From Zeugodacus cucurbitae (taxonomy: Eukaryota; Arthropoda; Insecta; Diptera; Tephritidae): 64,000 bases of DNA. The stretch lies in NCBI RefSeq assembly GCF_028554725.1, contig NC_071669.1:47199501-47263500 (forward strand). Direction: 5' to 3'. The translations under genes were made by a program, and so were the position numbers. Below the pieces are notes generated by a model. The model was not told the DNA's origin. It was given only the letters and a program-made list of their open reading frames with translations, and did not search any database. This document shows, in pieces, positions 12,600-25,427 of this stretch. The stretch's first letter is position 1, and each line of letters starts with the position of its first letter.

Positions 12600-13310
12600 T
12601 AACAGACAATCATGAGTTGGAAATCTTCAAACTCGGACGTCATGTAAGTACTGTTTTGATTTGGAACAATTTCAATTCGGCTGAATTCAAAAAGAACTTC
12701 GATTCAAATGTGTCCTACGAGTTAACCTAAAATAACTTATGGACCGAATTTTGATTCTGCGAATCTCACGCCACAAAACCGACAAATTTCTGTAAAATTG
12801 GATGAACACTGGTGATGAAAAGTAAGTAACTTACGAACATCAAGCGAAAACTGTTGTGTTTGAACCGCTGTGGGGCGTTGCAAAAGGTGGCTAAGCCAAG
12901 ATAGGTTGTTAAGAAATCTTTGCTTTGTATTTAGTGGGACTGGTAAGGAATCAGCTACATCCAACTATAATTCGAAACATTACTGTCAACAAATGGACCG
13001 TTCAAAGGTACCAATCACTGAGAAGTGGCTAGCTTTTTGCCAATGGGAGAAGAATTGAGTTCCAAACGGACAATGTCGGGCCACACACATCGATAGTGAT
13101 TGGCCAGAAGCCGCGGAAGCTTGGTTTGGAAGTTCTCATGCATTAGTCTTATAGTCCGGACCTGGTACCAAGTGAGTATTACCTGTTTCTGTCTAAGGCG
13201 AATGATTTTGCTTGTGGAAATTTGGAGTCAAAAGAAGCTTGTGGAAATCGACAGTCCAAGTTGTTTGTCAATAGGGATGAGGAATTTATTTTCTTTAACT
13301 ATTCCTATTA
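12600..13310 (+). pseudogene. Decayed mariner transposase (catalytic region)
   Basis: Broken frames match mariner transposase blocks in the correct order. About 12,795-12,830 gives NWMNTGDEK followed by a broken TYEHQAKTVV block, the first catalytic aspartate region. About 12,915-12,990 has damaged sequence corresponding to the family's CIWWDWKG and LLPYNS stretch. Then come YCQQMDRSK (12,980) and a damaged HQDNARPHTS equivalent (13,062-13,092; second aspartate). The rest reads GQKPRKLGLEVLMH, SYSPDLVPSEYYLFLSKAND (third catalytic acid region), NLESKEACGNRQ and NRDE. At least three frameshifts and several stops are present. Homology to the N-terminal helix-turn-helix is not visible here. It may be the same family as the N-terminal fragments at 22.4 and 47.7 kb, but the pieces do not overlap, so this cannot be shown. 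Confidence 0.85.
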
Positions 13311-16300
13311 TAATATAATTTTAATGTGATTTGAATATAATAAAACATTATGATGAGATCCTTAAAACAAGAAAAATGTCATTAAAAAAATTAAAAAAAA
13401 ATATTTTAAATTTATTTTTTTTTATCAAAATATTGCTGCAAAAAATATGAGCTTCTAGAAAAAATAATTAGTAAAAAAAATCATAATAACAATTTTCAAT
13501 TTTTTTATAATTATAAATATTTATGCATTTTTTTTTTGGACGACCCTAATATTTTTTTTATTCAATAAGTCTAATTAACAGCCTATAATTGCATCAAAAT
13601 TATTCATACTACGCTCCACAATATAATACAGGCAATTAAATTGTTAAATAATTCAATCGCTTCATTAAGCCACTCATACGAACAATTAACAGTACATATC
13701 AAAAGTAAACATACATGAGTAATAACAACGCATATTTGCACTAGGTACAAGTGGCTTGAGTATTGTTGTGCGAAATTTGCAAGCTATTTGCTTTGCATTA
13801 CCACAACACAGCACTTAATTAAAGCTTAACAATACAACAATCACATAGCCAAACACACATACATATGTATGGGTGTGTTCTTGTATATAGCCAACGAATG
13901 TGCAAATGTGTGGAGTGTTAATTCAACACTTTAGTATAATTATAACTCTTTCTTATTGAGTGGGTGTAACGCAGAAGAAGAAGAAGAAGCAGCAGAAAAG
14001 TTAAACAGCAAACTAAACTAACTGAAACTAGAAAACGTCGACTAAACTTGCAACCGAGCACTGAATTCGCCTTTAATTATACACTGACAAGCGAGTAAGC
14101 AAATTCGCAAATTTACAAATTTACTTAAACTAGACAAATTTGCTGTACTCGGAACTTGATACATATAAATATACGTAAGTAAGTGTGTGTATAGAACGGC
14201 TATCTGTGTTAGTAGGTAGTATACCGCATCACGCCAGCTATGTGCGGTTTAATGGCAGGCGAGCAGCTAAGCAACCGGCAAACTGTGCACTGCAACTAAC
14301 CGCTACCGGTTTGCACTGGCAGGTACTTCTACTACTCTCTCGCAACTGACAAGCCAACAAAGTTAGTTTGCACTTTTACCGATGATGTCAGCATTTCCAA
14401 TGAGTTTTGCTTGTGTTTGCTAAAGTTTTCCAACGTTTCACATCCCTTAGATTTAGACTTTGATTTATGCTCAACTATTTTTCTTGCACTCAAAGCCGCA
14501 ACAAAGTCTCTACTCTAGATGATTGTAAGTGCTAACGTATGTATGTTGTTGTACTTATATTCGTGTATTTAATAGCTTCGTGGTTTTGTTGAGTAATTTT
14601 GCATTGTTTAAATATCGGTGAACCTGATTTTCATGTAAATGAGCAAAAATTTGGTTAACAGTTGGTGAGGGTGGGGTGGAAGACATGCTGATCCCACGAG
14701 AGTTCTTTAAATGCAGAAAAGTTGGAATTATTCTAAAACACTATAATCTATCTCTTCTATAATCGTTTGAGGTTTTGGCATGAAAAGGATGCTCAATACT
14801 ACTCCATCGAAACATGAAAGAGTCAAAAAGTACTTCATCTCATAGTATCTTTATAGAAGTATACAAGAGATTTGTCTTCAGCAGTATTTTTAGGTAAGAT
14901 AGAGGATCTAAAAAGCTTTAATATAAATGATATATATATATATATATCAATTGTTCTTCGTGTTCAGATACTTATTTGTCTATAAAATTTCTTCCAAAAA
15001 GGTCTCAAAGGCTTAGGAAAAAGCACAGATACCATGAATACATGCTTATAATAGTTAAGGAGACCTTAGACTAACTGGTTCGAACTCAAATTTTAAATTG
15101 AACTCATTACCTAGGGAGTATTTCGAAAGTCAAACATTAAATACCGGTTAAAATTTTCGAAGCTTTTTTGTACAATATTGACATTCCGATAAAAAAATCG
15201 ATCTTATATCGATAAAGAATAAATCTTTGGAGTAGAAAATCTCTTTGCTTTGATAAAAACTTTTGTCTGAAGACACTTTGTTGAAGAACAAATTTGAAGA
15301 AGGGAATCTGAAAGCTCTACGGCTCCCTTGTACGAGCTTTTTTACTTGATTTTAAATAATTACAGCTGAGTTACTCAAATTACTTTACTGCTCTCTAAGC
15401 GCTCCGAGGTATTTTATAAACCAGGTGAGAATTGCATAGACATTTGCTAATAAACGAAATGACAGAATTAATCCACAGTATGAGACTTAAATAATTATTA
15501 ACTATTTAGCTCATTGACTACACTATAAATTAACTCTCTGCTACTGTGGTAGAACTAAAGTAGAACTACTACTAGAAATATTTTCGCACATTTAAAAAAA
15601 AATGCTGTCGTATTTAAAATAAAGTGTTTAAAGCTTTCTACCAAAGTAAATATTTAAATTGTAAATAGAAACTAAAACAAATAGGTGTTTACTTTTCGCA
15701 CATAATTTTTTTTATAGTATAACCTGTGTATATATTATATTTTTATGGTTTCTTTTTTTTATATTTTCGAGCTATTCATCTCTGACTGACTACGTGACTT
15801 CACACCATGAAAATCTCTGTCAGTCAATTGATATTCGTACGAGTGAAATTTATGGCATTCCAGCTGAATTTATGACTGTCATAACAAACTTTGCACATTG
15901 CAACGTTGATTTTTCATGTATTGTGCATACATTTTTTTAGTATTTTTTCTTTTACGGGGAAATTTTTAAAATTGAAAAGGGTATGCAGCAGGTGAACTTT
16001 CTATTAGAACATATAAAATAAGAAAAAAAAAATAGAGAAACGCTGAGTCTTGCTTTTAAAACATTGTTGTTATAGTTCGTTTAACAGCAATGTGAAACAA
16101 ATTTCTACTGTTTAAATTTTTTTATCAAATATCTCATTCTCTAAAACCCACAACTGTTCAAACGCTCTCTTGGAACCACTCTCAAGTTTTTTAGATATCA
16201 GCAGTCCTTACTTGCCTTTGGAGAAAGCGCAACTAAATAGTACCCGAGTAACATTTCTTCGAATAATTCATTTACCAACTGAGAGAACAAAAAAAAATGT

Positions 16301-18580
16301 TTTAAATATGAAGTATTTTTAATGAATAGAGGTAGCCGTTGGCAGAGGATTTATAAAAATCTGATTATATATAATGCTCATCGTCATATAGGCAGACAAA
16401 TCCATGCTCGAAACCTAACTCTCTAACTTCCAATCATTTTAAGCTTTATGTTGAGCTGTCAACTCTGACAAATATGGCCAGATATACTTGGATAACTGAC
16501 AACAGATACCCTTACTAATTTCCTAGACTAACCAAATTAAATTCACTTTAAGTGTACTTCCCCTACGAGATCTTCTTTCGTTGGTTGGCATCTCAATGGT
16601 CTTCATATGATTTCAAGCGCTTTTTGTAGCATACTTTTTGGAGCCAATCCAAAAATTTTAAGGTTATAATAGGAGAGTTTTCAAACAACTAGATCTAGTT
16701 TACAATTTTCTAATAAATTGTTGTGCTAATCTTATGTGAACTTTGAATGAAAATCTTTGAATAGCAATCTCTAAAGACCATAATGAAATATATTTTTAAG
16801 AATTGTACAGATATTTTTTTTAATCTGCGAGTTTTTCGAAGACTCCATAATACTAAGAGATGCCGTTGAAATGAATAAATATCATAAAGTTTAAGATATG
16901 TATATAGACAAATGGTTTGCAACCTAAAAAAAAAACATTAAAAAAGAGACAACGATTTCTCTCTGAATCTCCGAATATTAAGTATATATATAATATTTCA
17001 TAAACAAATAATTTCCGCAATTCAAAGTCATATATATCAGCATAAATTTTAGCGCGCATTTAAATTATAAACAAAATTAAATAGTATTCTAGTGATTTAA
17101 GCCGCAAAAGTAATATGGCATTTAAATTGATAAATAAAGAATTTATTTAACTAGAGCAAAAGTACAATTTATTTAAGTGATTTTCAAATTATGCTAAAAT
17201 ATATAGTTTATGGTTAAACACAAACAAACTGATATACACATGTATACTTGTATGTAAATATGTTGAAGTTTATGAGTTTCTGTTTGAAATAATTGCGTAA
17301 ATATGTAAACATATTGAAAAACCAAATTATATACAAAAAAACGCGATGCTCAATCAATACAATATTTGAAGAAACTTTTAAGTTAACTATACAAAAAATC
17401 CGCGCTTCAATGAAATATATTAGCGCAATTATAGCGCGATTTAATAAAAATGTAACATAAAAACATATTTATTTGCTATTTGCAAAACATTTGCGCATAA
17501 TTTTATTAAAATGCTGAGTGATAACCCAATGGGATGCCTTCTGAAAAAATGAACTCATATTCGCAAATATCACATCACGCTAAGCAAACAAGACTACAAC
17601 GAATATACATATGTATACACACACACACACACACACACACGCCTAAATGTACTATTTACATTTCCGCAACGAAACAGCAACAACAACAAATTGCAGTAAT
17701 AATCCATTTCGCAATCGCACTGATTTTCACACTGTGCGATAAGATACGACCAGCAAAAAGTCAGAAAAACTAAAAACCAACAACAACAACAATAGCATTT
17801 ATGTGAAAATAATTTATATGTATGTACATATAAGTGTGTGTGTATGAGTTCCAACGCAAATAGTTGGAATGAAATTGAAAATTGAAATCATGTGAGCATT
17901 GAGCAAATTATTATTTGCGCTGTTGTAGACTTGTGTATTGTAAAAATAGCAAATAGAAATAGAAAAGTTAACTTAACTAAACAGCGCTGCAAATAGTAAT
18001 AAATGAATACACACACATACTCGCAATCATTCACACTTAAAAATAAAAAATAAACTCTCTTGTGTAGATATGAAAGTGAATAGAGCGCAATATGTGTTTG
18101 TAGAGAATTTCGTTTTTCCATTTAATATATTTATTACTGTCATTTTTGTTAAAAGTGGATGGTTATGTGATGGTTGTAAATCATGAACAGGTGGTACAAG
18201 TACTACCGTTTCAACATTTCTGGGACTGGCACGGGTTTTAAAAAGAATTTAAAGCATATTCTCAAAAGAACTAATATATATTCATTATAATAGGATGAAA
18301 ATCATTAAACTAAACTATTTAAAAAAATAATAGGCTTTCTAAATTTTTACTAGTCCATTAAAAATTTATTTTTCTATTAAAACCTAGTAAATTGTGTTTT
18401 TTTAGAGGTGGAGAAAATAAAGTTTAAAATTTGGAAAACTTAAGAAACTCACTGTACTTAATGTCAAAGTACAATGACACTTTTAATCACTTTGACAGCT
18501 CGGTTGACTGCTGTTTTGACAATATCATGGAAATAATTAACCACTAAAATAAACACCCTATACATATATTATTATTAAAA
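13311..18580. other. AT-rich non-coding stretch
   Basis: No gene is seen. It includes (AAG)n at 13,975-13,990, a short (AT)n at 14,930-14,948 and an (AC)12 microsatellite at 17,617-17,640. A moderately GC-rich block at 14,215-14,400 (GCATCACGCCAGCTATGTGC, ACCGCTACCGGTTTGC) could be regulatory. The remaining sequence is A+T-rich, with many near-identical TATATACATATGTA-type words common in fly introns. Confidence 0.5.
17617..17640. repeat. (AC)12 microsatellite
   Basis: Twelve uninterrupted AC dinucleotides preceded by ATACATATGTAT. Likely polymorphic in length. Confidence 0.95.
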
Positions 18581-18789
18581 TATTTTATTTTATTTTATTT
18601 TATTTTATTTTATTTTATTTTATTTTATTTTATTTTATTTTATTTTATTTTATTTTATTTTATTTTATTTTATTTTATTTTATTTTATTTTATTTTATTT
18701 TATTTTATTTTATTTTATTTTATTTTATTTTATTTTATTTTATTTTATTTTATTTTATTTTATTTTATTTTATTTTATTTTATTTTATT
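18581..18789. repeat. (TATTT)n pentanucleotide microsatellite, about 41 units
   Basis: Some 209 bases of perfect TATTT repeats, with no interruption visible, run into TATCACTTTCG on the right. Such a long pure array is unusual. Either it is young and highly mutable, or the assembly has smoothed over variation. Confidence 0.97.
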
Positions 18790-21700
18790 ATCACTTTCGT
18801 GGCAGATAATAAATTAGTGGCGTATTATTAATCTGCTGTTTCAATTATTTCACCCCGAGGGCATATTTTAAATTTATTATAATAATACTTTCAGCGCGCG
18901 CAAGCCAACGCCATTGTGCTGCAGCTAATGCCCATTTAATGTGTGCACCAATACACACACATACACAGTCACAGTCACGAATAATTTCAATGATTATTGC
19001 CTATTGTGCTATTCAATGGCTACTTGTTGCCGTGCCTGATGAACAATGCTCCAGTGCAGGGAATTAAATACGCACAGACGAGTATGTATGTAGCTTTGTA
19101 TGCACGAATTTAATTGTAACAGTGTAATTCGTACAAGTTAAGCGTTTTTGTCAGTTTATACATATAAACATTTGATTTAATGGCATGCAAGCGCTGGCAT
19201 TGTTGTTTTTGTATATAAATATGTATATGTCTGGAGGCATTTAATGCATTAGCGGGCTTTTGTTTATATAAAACTGACGTTTTGGATTCATTAAAGGCTT
19301 TTGATAGCAAATTTCATAAACGAGTATATATGTGTAGGTATATGTCCTCTACTATATACACTTTGAGCTTACTTGCATGCCGGCTGCGCCAAGCCCGCTT
19401 GTCATTCATTCATTCATTCAGACTTCCGCAAACTAAATACACATAAATATGCATTTGAATATACATATATGAATACGTATAAATATAAATGTGTGTGTAT
19501 AAGTGTGTTTAACCTGCGAGCGCGTGGTATTTGCAGTACGCGTGGTGGCATGCCGGCCACACGCTTATTTGGATTATTTTTGACGCGTGTGCTAATCATC
19601 ATAAAGTTGTTTATTTCAAGTTAGAAGCGGTTGGATTGTCATAAGCACGGCTTAGTACAGTTGGCATGATAAGACACAGTGCAGCGATAAGCTTAAAGCA
19701 CACAAGTTTTTTTAAATTTTTTCCATTCCAAAAGTGACTTATTTCGAAATTGCGCTAATCAAGTGTATAAAAAAAATAGCAAAAACTTATTGTTGCATTT
19801 GTCAATAAATGGTTTCCTATTGACTTTAAATTATGATTATTTTTTTTTTACTCATTATCTGATGTTTGATTTGTTGTTGTTGGCGTTCGCATGTTCAAAC
19901 ATGACGTGATCCAATCAACTCAGTACGCGCGCATCTCACTTTGGATTGGCAAATTGGGAGCATGATTTGTCAAAATTTTTATAATAAATTATTAAAATAA
20001 TTTTATTATTCAGACCATAATTTATTTGTTGATTGTATTTTTCTCAATATTATGTGAATACTTATTTTTTTTTTGCATACCTTAATTTTGCATCGAGCAC
20101 TGCAACAAATTTGTGTTGAAACATTCAGTGAATAAGCGAAACGAAGAAGAATGTTCAGGGCATTAATATTTATTACAAAGTAATAATTGCTGCCAAAATT
20201 AATATTTAAATTTTATCAAAATGCTATTATTATTTCCATTTGCTTGAGAAAACATAAGGTGCATATGCAATGGTAATTAATTAGGTTACTCATACGCACT
20301 GTTGGTCAAAAAAGCAACCTCTTGCATTTTTATCAGATTCACATTTAGTCTTTGTTAATTAAATATTCAAACAATTTATAACCAATATTTAAGGACTGAT
20401 GGTGAATTTATTATCATCATATTTTAAGTTATTCGTAGAAATATATATATTCGATAGAGCTAAAATTATTCTTAGATAAAACCCATTTATAGTCTTTGAA
20501 TAAGATTTTTTGTTATGAGACAATTGAATCTAACTATATATTTATCATATTTCTGCATTTATTAAAGTAAACTCTATCATATTCCATAAGATCATTGAAG
20601 GTACTGTAAGGTAATTCTCTCTACATATTAAAGGTAATAAGGCGATTATTTCAGTCAATTGAATGAATTTAATCAAAATCAGTAACGTTTCTGGTCTAAT
20701 AAGTATAAAACAATATATTCAAAATGAGTAAAATATTGTTGAAAATCATAGAAAAGCTAATTAGCTAAAAAAATGTCCTCGGGAATTTTTTTAAAGGTGA
20801 GAAGTGGCCTTCGTTATTGATCAACCACTTTTTATGGTTCTGCTATTTGTATGTAAAAGATGATAATGGATGGATCTAACCGCATATGAAGAGTAAGAAG
20901 CTGAAAGAACACTTACTTTTTTCCCTTCCACAGTCCACTGCCTATAAAACATTCCAAAGGACATCGAAGTTCTATGGATGCCAAGAATCACTCGAATCAC
21001 TATCAAGCGATTTTTTTTTATTTTTTTAATTCAAAATTTATAGTGAATTCACGAAAAATATGTTGATATTTTCATTATGAAAACCGAAAAATTTGAAGCA
21101 AGAACGACCTCCTAGAGATCATAGAATTTATTTCTTTTAAATACTCTTCTAACTCCGATCTGTCTTAAAGCTGAATATCTCCCTGAATTCTCTATTCGCT
21201 CAAATTGCTTTATTATACACAAGATTAAATGGTCAACACATAATTAGTCATCTTAAGTACCTAGTTATCCTAAAACTACTTTTATCACTAAAACAAAGCA
21301 ATTTTTAAATTCACAAACAAATTTATTTAAATCCTTTCTTTATGATATAATTTTCATCTACAAAAAACATCATTTGTTAACTCATTATTGTTTTTAGTAT
21401 CATTTCTAATTAATTTCTCTTATTTCACGTCATTTTCATTATTTCTTACCAAATTTAAGTACTTATTCTCACTTAGTAATTTAAACCAATTTTGGTCGAA
21501 CTCGCTTACCTGAAATATAAGAAAAATAAAAGGCATTAATTTAATTGTACCATTCAGGTATATTAAAGTGACTTAAATGCTATTCGAATTTTATTTTTAC
21601 ACTACAATAAACACTACTTAATTACTAGCTTAAACCTATTACCATTTTAAACCACCTCAACCAACAAAATTTGACTTCATTCTCATGGCAAATGAAAGCA

Positions 21701-22428
21701 AAGCCAAGGATCAGTACAACAACTTTTCTGAAAGCGCACAGTTATCGCTTCTAAACTGTGTGCTTAACATGCACAGCATGCATACAATTAACAAAACTAA
21801 CAGAAAATTTGTCAGAATCGTAAATTTAAACCAAAAATCTACAAATATAATTAAGTTTGAAATTAGAGACACTTGACAAAGCGAGCAGACACGCATAGCA
21901 AGACAAGTAGATGCACAGCACTTGCGTTATACTATACTTATATGAGTACATACTCAGATGTGTATGAGTACACTCATGTGTACATATGCTTATATAGGTA
22001 TGTATATGTCTGTTTTGTTATGTAAATGAAGTTGACTTAATTCAAGGATACGTGTTAAGCGAAATGCCACTGCACATACATGCAAGTGAGACACCGCTAT
22101 GCTTGCGGCGCTTAAAACTTGTGGTAAAACTCAAACAATGGCACACATACATTAGTGTGATGTGCGCGCAAATAGGTAATCATTTGCGAGTTGTTGACAT
22201 TATCTACAAAACAGCTGTAAGCTTAGGTAATCATATGCTACCACAAGCTATGCACACATGTGACAGATTTAGGTTTGTCCTTCAGCGTTGTAATTGAAAG
22301 TGATGAAGCTAATCGTTTCAAAGTGAGAATGGGTTCCAGTTTTTATATGTACTAAAATTAACTTAAATTATGTAGATCGAACAAAATTTTTTTAGTACTC
22401 AAGTAACATTTCAAGACATATGTATGTA
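18790..22428. other. Non-coding stretch
   Basis: No convincing gene. A GC-richer piece at 18,885-19,090 includes AGCGCGCGCAAGCCAACGCC. A second, at 19,370-19,580, has GCGAGCGCGTGGTATTTGCA and CATGCCGGCCACACGC. The rest is A+T-rich. A minus-strand frame at 20,821-21,006 reads into a GTAAGTG donor-like site near 20,918, but shows no recognisable protein pattern. Confidence 0.45.
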
Positions 22429-22700
22429 TTAGGTCTACAACTTTGCTTCCGCCGTTTTCCAATAGATGTCTCTAGGGTCAAGCACTGGTCGATTAAATCG
22501 TTTTATAGCGATCTTAGACAGTTGTGTCAACATTAACCCAACAAAATATTTCTCTACATTTTTCTCAATTGAAAATGTCACTTTTTGAGCCGAATTCTCG
22601 ACATTTGCGGGAACTTTTGCTTTTCTTTTTTAATTCCAAGAAAGCTGTCCCAAGTGAGGCTGTCCCAAGTGAGAGAGCATGTCGCGAATGGTTTAAAAAT
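22429..22700 (+). mobile_element. Truncated mariner element, 5' end
   Basis: It begins at a TA target with the terminal sequence TTAGGTCTACAACTTTGCTT. It continues through an untranslated leader that also occurs at 47.9-48.0 kb in reverse, and reaches the transposase start ATG at 22,575 (MSLFEPNSRHLRELLLFFFN). The encoded segment is the N-terminal paired-like helix-turn-helix, which binds the terminal repeats. The middle of this domain is deleted: KK is followed by AVPSEAVPSE, produced by a 15-base tandem duplication (GCTGTCCCAAGTGAG twice). RACREWF follows, after which homology ends near 22,695. No right terminal repeat follows, so the rest of the element is lost. Confidence 0.85.
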
Positions 22701-23718
22701 TATACTTCTTTGAGTCCATGAATTTCATACACAAAAAATAATAGTGCTTAATGCAGAATTTATTGACGAAAAGCACCTTATAAGATTTCCATTTATATCG
22801 AAGGGTCTCAAAAACAGTTCAAATCCAGTTTCAAACTGTTACCGAAACATAATAGTAGTTTCTCAGAAACATGTTTACTTGTAAGAAAGTCTTTCAGAGC
22901 AGACAGATATTTTTAATATTTTAGACCTAAATGGTTCTTAGGCTTGATTCGGTATACAAAATCATTGTAATTCAAGCGAAAAAAATAATAAAACTCCCAA
23001 ACTTCTTAAAAATAATATTATGCACCCTTCAAAAAAGTTTTCATCGTATATTTTTGAGGATATTCCTAGGAAATTTATTTCTACCAACAACAAATTTCAA
23101 CGGTAATGCGGCATTACCGTACATATTAAAATTATCGCATTTATTTTTTTAAGTAGTCAAGCGCTTGCACAGCTGGCAGTAACTGTAAACTCAATGCAAC
23201 GTTGCATTCGACGATGACTTTCAAGCACATTTTTTCTACGAGAGTGTGTACTCCTCATTTGCTGAGCAAAAATCGTGACAGCGAAGCGAGCAGAAAATTT
23301 GGCTGACTGCTAAAGTTTTAATATTAAATTTGTTGTTGTTGTTGTTGGAGGCAACTATATGAGCACCATGGCAACGAAGGTACGACTAGGCGGAATATGC
23401 GGCAGGAAAGTCAGTTTTACGAGGGGGCCGGAGCATTTTAGGCGCACACGCAGACATACATAGCAATATAATTCAGTAGGAAAAACAAATATCGTTTACC
23501 CGATGACGGCACACTAAGCTGACACACGGATATACAAAAACAGTCTGATATGTCTGTATGGCAAAAAGTGGTCACACGGTGGCATACCGGCATGTTTATG
23601 GAAAAAAAAAGCGCTACCAATATATATGTATTTACGGAACACATACATACCTTTACATATGTATATGTATTACAAAAATGTTTGTTGGGAAAAAGCATAA
23701 TTCAAGCTTTTAAAGTTA
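22701..23718. other. Non-coding stretch
   Basis: No gene is seen. The stretch right of the mariner fragment has no similarity that I can identify to the missing part of the transposase. A (TTG)n run occurs at 23,330-23,346. Confidence 0.4.
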
Positions 23719-23920
23719 AGAGAGAGCTAGAGCGAGAGGCTGGAGGGTGCAAGAAATGACTGCAAGAAGCGTGGGCGAAGCAGCTGAGTAATGTTCGAAA
23801 TGGATTTCGAAAACTTTTTGGTAAACAGCCAAAAAGCGCATGCGTAGCGCAATAAGCTTTCACGAGAGCGAGAGAGAGCTAGAGAGAGAGAAAAAAAGAG
23901 AGAAAGCGAAAGAATGAGAG
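23719..23920. promoter_or_regulatory. GAGA-rich block, possible GAGA-factor site cluster
   Basis: Two clusters of GAGAG words are visible on the plus strand: AAGAGAGAGCTAGAGCGAGA (23,718-23,737) and 23,862-23,920, which holds at least ten overlapping GAGAG or AGAGA units broken by A runs. GAGA factor (Trithorax-like) in flies binds GAGAG and marks promoters, enhancers and Polycomb response elements. The adjoining 24,000-24,420 segment is GC-richer than its surroundings. Function is an inference from motif density only. Confidence 0.4.
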
Positions 23921-25413
23921 TTACACTCATAACTGCTAATTTGGGCAAACACTCATTCTTTTCTACTTTAAACAACGCATACTCACTCATTGAGGCGACC
24001 ACGTGACAGCTGATTTTGCCAGACACTTATATACACTTTACAGATTTACGCTAGCGCTCAGCTGTTACCACAAAACGCTTGAGGGGTGCAAAGTATGTAT
24101 GTAATGCAAAAAAAAAAACAAAAAATAGCAGAGAGCGCTCGCCTTACGCTCTGAGTACGCCATACCGTTATAAATTCCACAATACACATTTGGTAAATAT
24201 TCGAAAATCGTCCTTCGAATTTCCGGGTTTTCGCTTGCCACTTTGACATTTTACACACGCTTCGCTGCGCGCTTCCCAGCAACAAAACAAAAGAGAAAGG
24301 GCGCACACAATACAATAGCAATAAAAAAGCATGCGAAAAATGTAACAATGCCTGCGGCCGGAGGGAGGGCGGTAAGAGGCCTGATTGATGACATCTATGT
24401 ATTTAGTCTGAGGGAGAAGAGTGGTGGGGGTAGGCACAATGATTTTAATGTTCTGTTGCCATTTATGGTTACTTTTCGATTGTGTGTCCTGTTTACAGTG
24501 GCCTCTACAACAATAACAACAACAACAATAAATCGTGACAATAACAATACATTTACAATAGACAGCGAGACGTCGCACACACGGCATCAGTTCAGTCAGC
24601 GCGGCGGCCCACAAGTAGCGGTCTTGAAGGTGCTCAACACACACACATACATATACAATATATTTGCTCGAGTCTGTAGAGCCTCACACTCGAAAGGACA
24701 TTTGGTGTACTTTGATTTATTTCGTGTGTGTGTGTGTGTGTGTGTGAGTGTTTGTAAATATGTTCTGTACACAATTCGAATGCAATATTCCAAAATATCT
24801 GTGCGCCTTCTTGTCTTCTTTTGTATTGTATTCTTATTGTATATGTTTTATATGCCACACTGTATTTGTTTGTATGCTTGTCGTTAAATTCAAAATCACA
24901 ATAGTGCACTTTGATGTCAGATATGCATATATATACAGTATGTGGGTAGTATATGTAGTGGCTTCTCTTTTATTTATGAAGATATGTATATGTAATGTAT
25001 CAGTAAGAAATTAAGAAGCATTACAACTAACAGAGATTAAGTCGAAATGGTCGTGGTCATATTAGATATTCCACATTTATTATTGTCCAAATAAAATTCA
25101 GGCTTTAATGTTTTTACTTTTGAGTGTTGCACAAATATAAATATTTTTTGAGAGAATAAAAATTTTATGATATCATTTATTTTAATTTTTTATTTGTGTT
25201 TTTTTATTCTTAAAACTTTCTACAGAATCTTTGGCCCTACGCTCCAACAGGAGTTAAAGTAAATTATATAAATATATATTTTATTCTTAATAATTTTGGA
25301 TCTTCATTTTTCATTTTCAGAGTTCGAGAGTTATGAGAAATATATTAAAATGAATTCATTTTGTCTTAATAACTCTCCTTTATTGACCAACAATATGTTT
25401 TACCTTGGCGCCA
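23921..25413. other. Mixed-composition stretch with dense overlapping open frames
   Basis: Between 24,050 and 24,900 long open frames overlap on both strands, the longest being 214 codons. Each includes translated simple repeat (VCVCVCV from (GT)n at 24,724-24,746; TTITTTT from ACAACA). I see no domain or splice structure and read this as non-coding DNA with few stop codons. GGAGGGAGGGCGG at 24,360 is a local G-rich patch. Confidence 0.5.
24724..24746. repeat. (GT)n microsatellite
   Basis: About eleven uninterrupted GT units, followed by GAGTGTTTG. Confidence 0.95.
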
Positions 25414-25427
25414 AAATGTAGGCAACA
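25414..25427 (+). repeat. 14-base dispersed word AAATGTAGGCAACA, copy C
   Basis: The plus strand reads GCGCCAAAATGTAGGCAACA, identical over 20 bases to the minus strand of copy A at 2,893. Beyond that the two flanks diverge, so the shared segment is short and sharply bounded. Confidence 0.75.

Noticed and set aside
15061..15100. GGTTCGAACTC word like a tRNA B box
   Set aside because: There is no matching A box, acceptor stem or cloverleaf at the right distance.
24243..24887. Longest open frame of the window (214 codons, plus strand)
   Set aside because: It translates a (GT)n run into VCVCVCV and ACA repeats into threonines, overlaps long frames on the other strand, starts at a poor position and has no domain.
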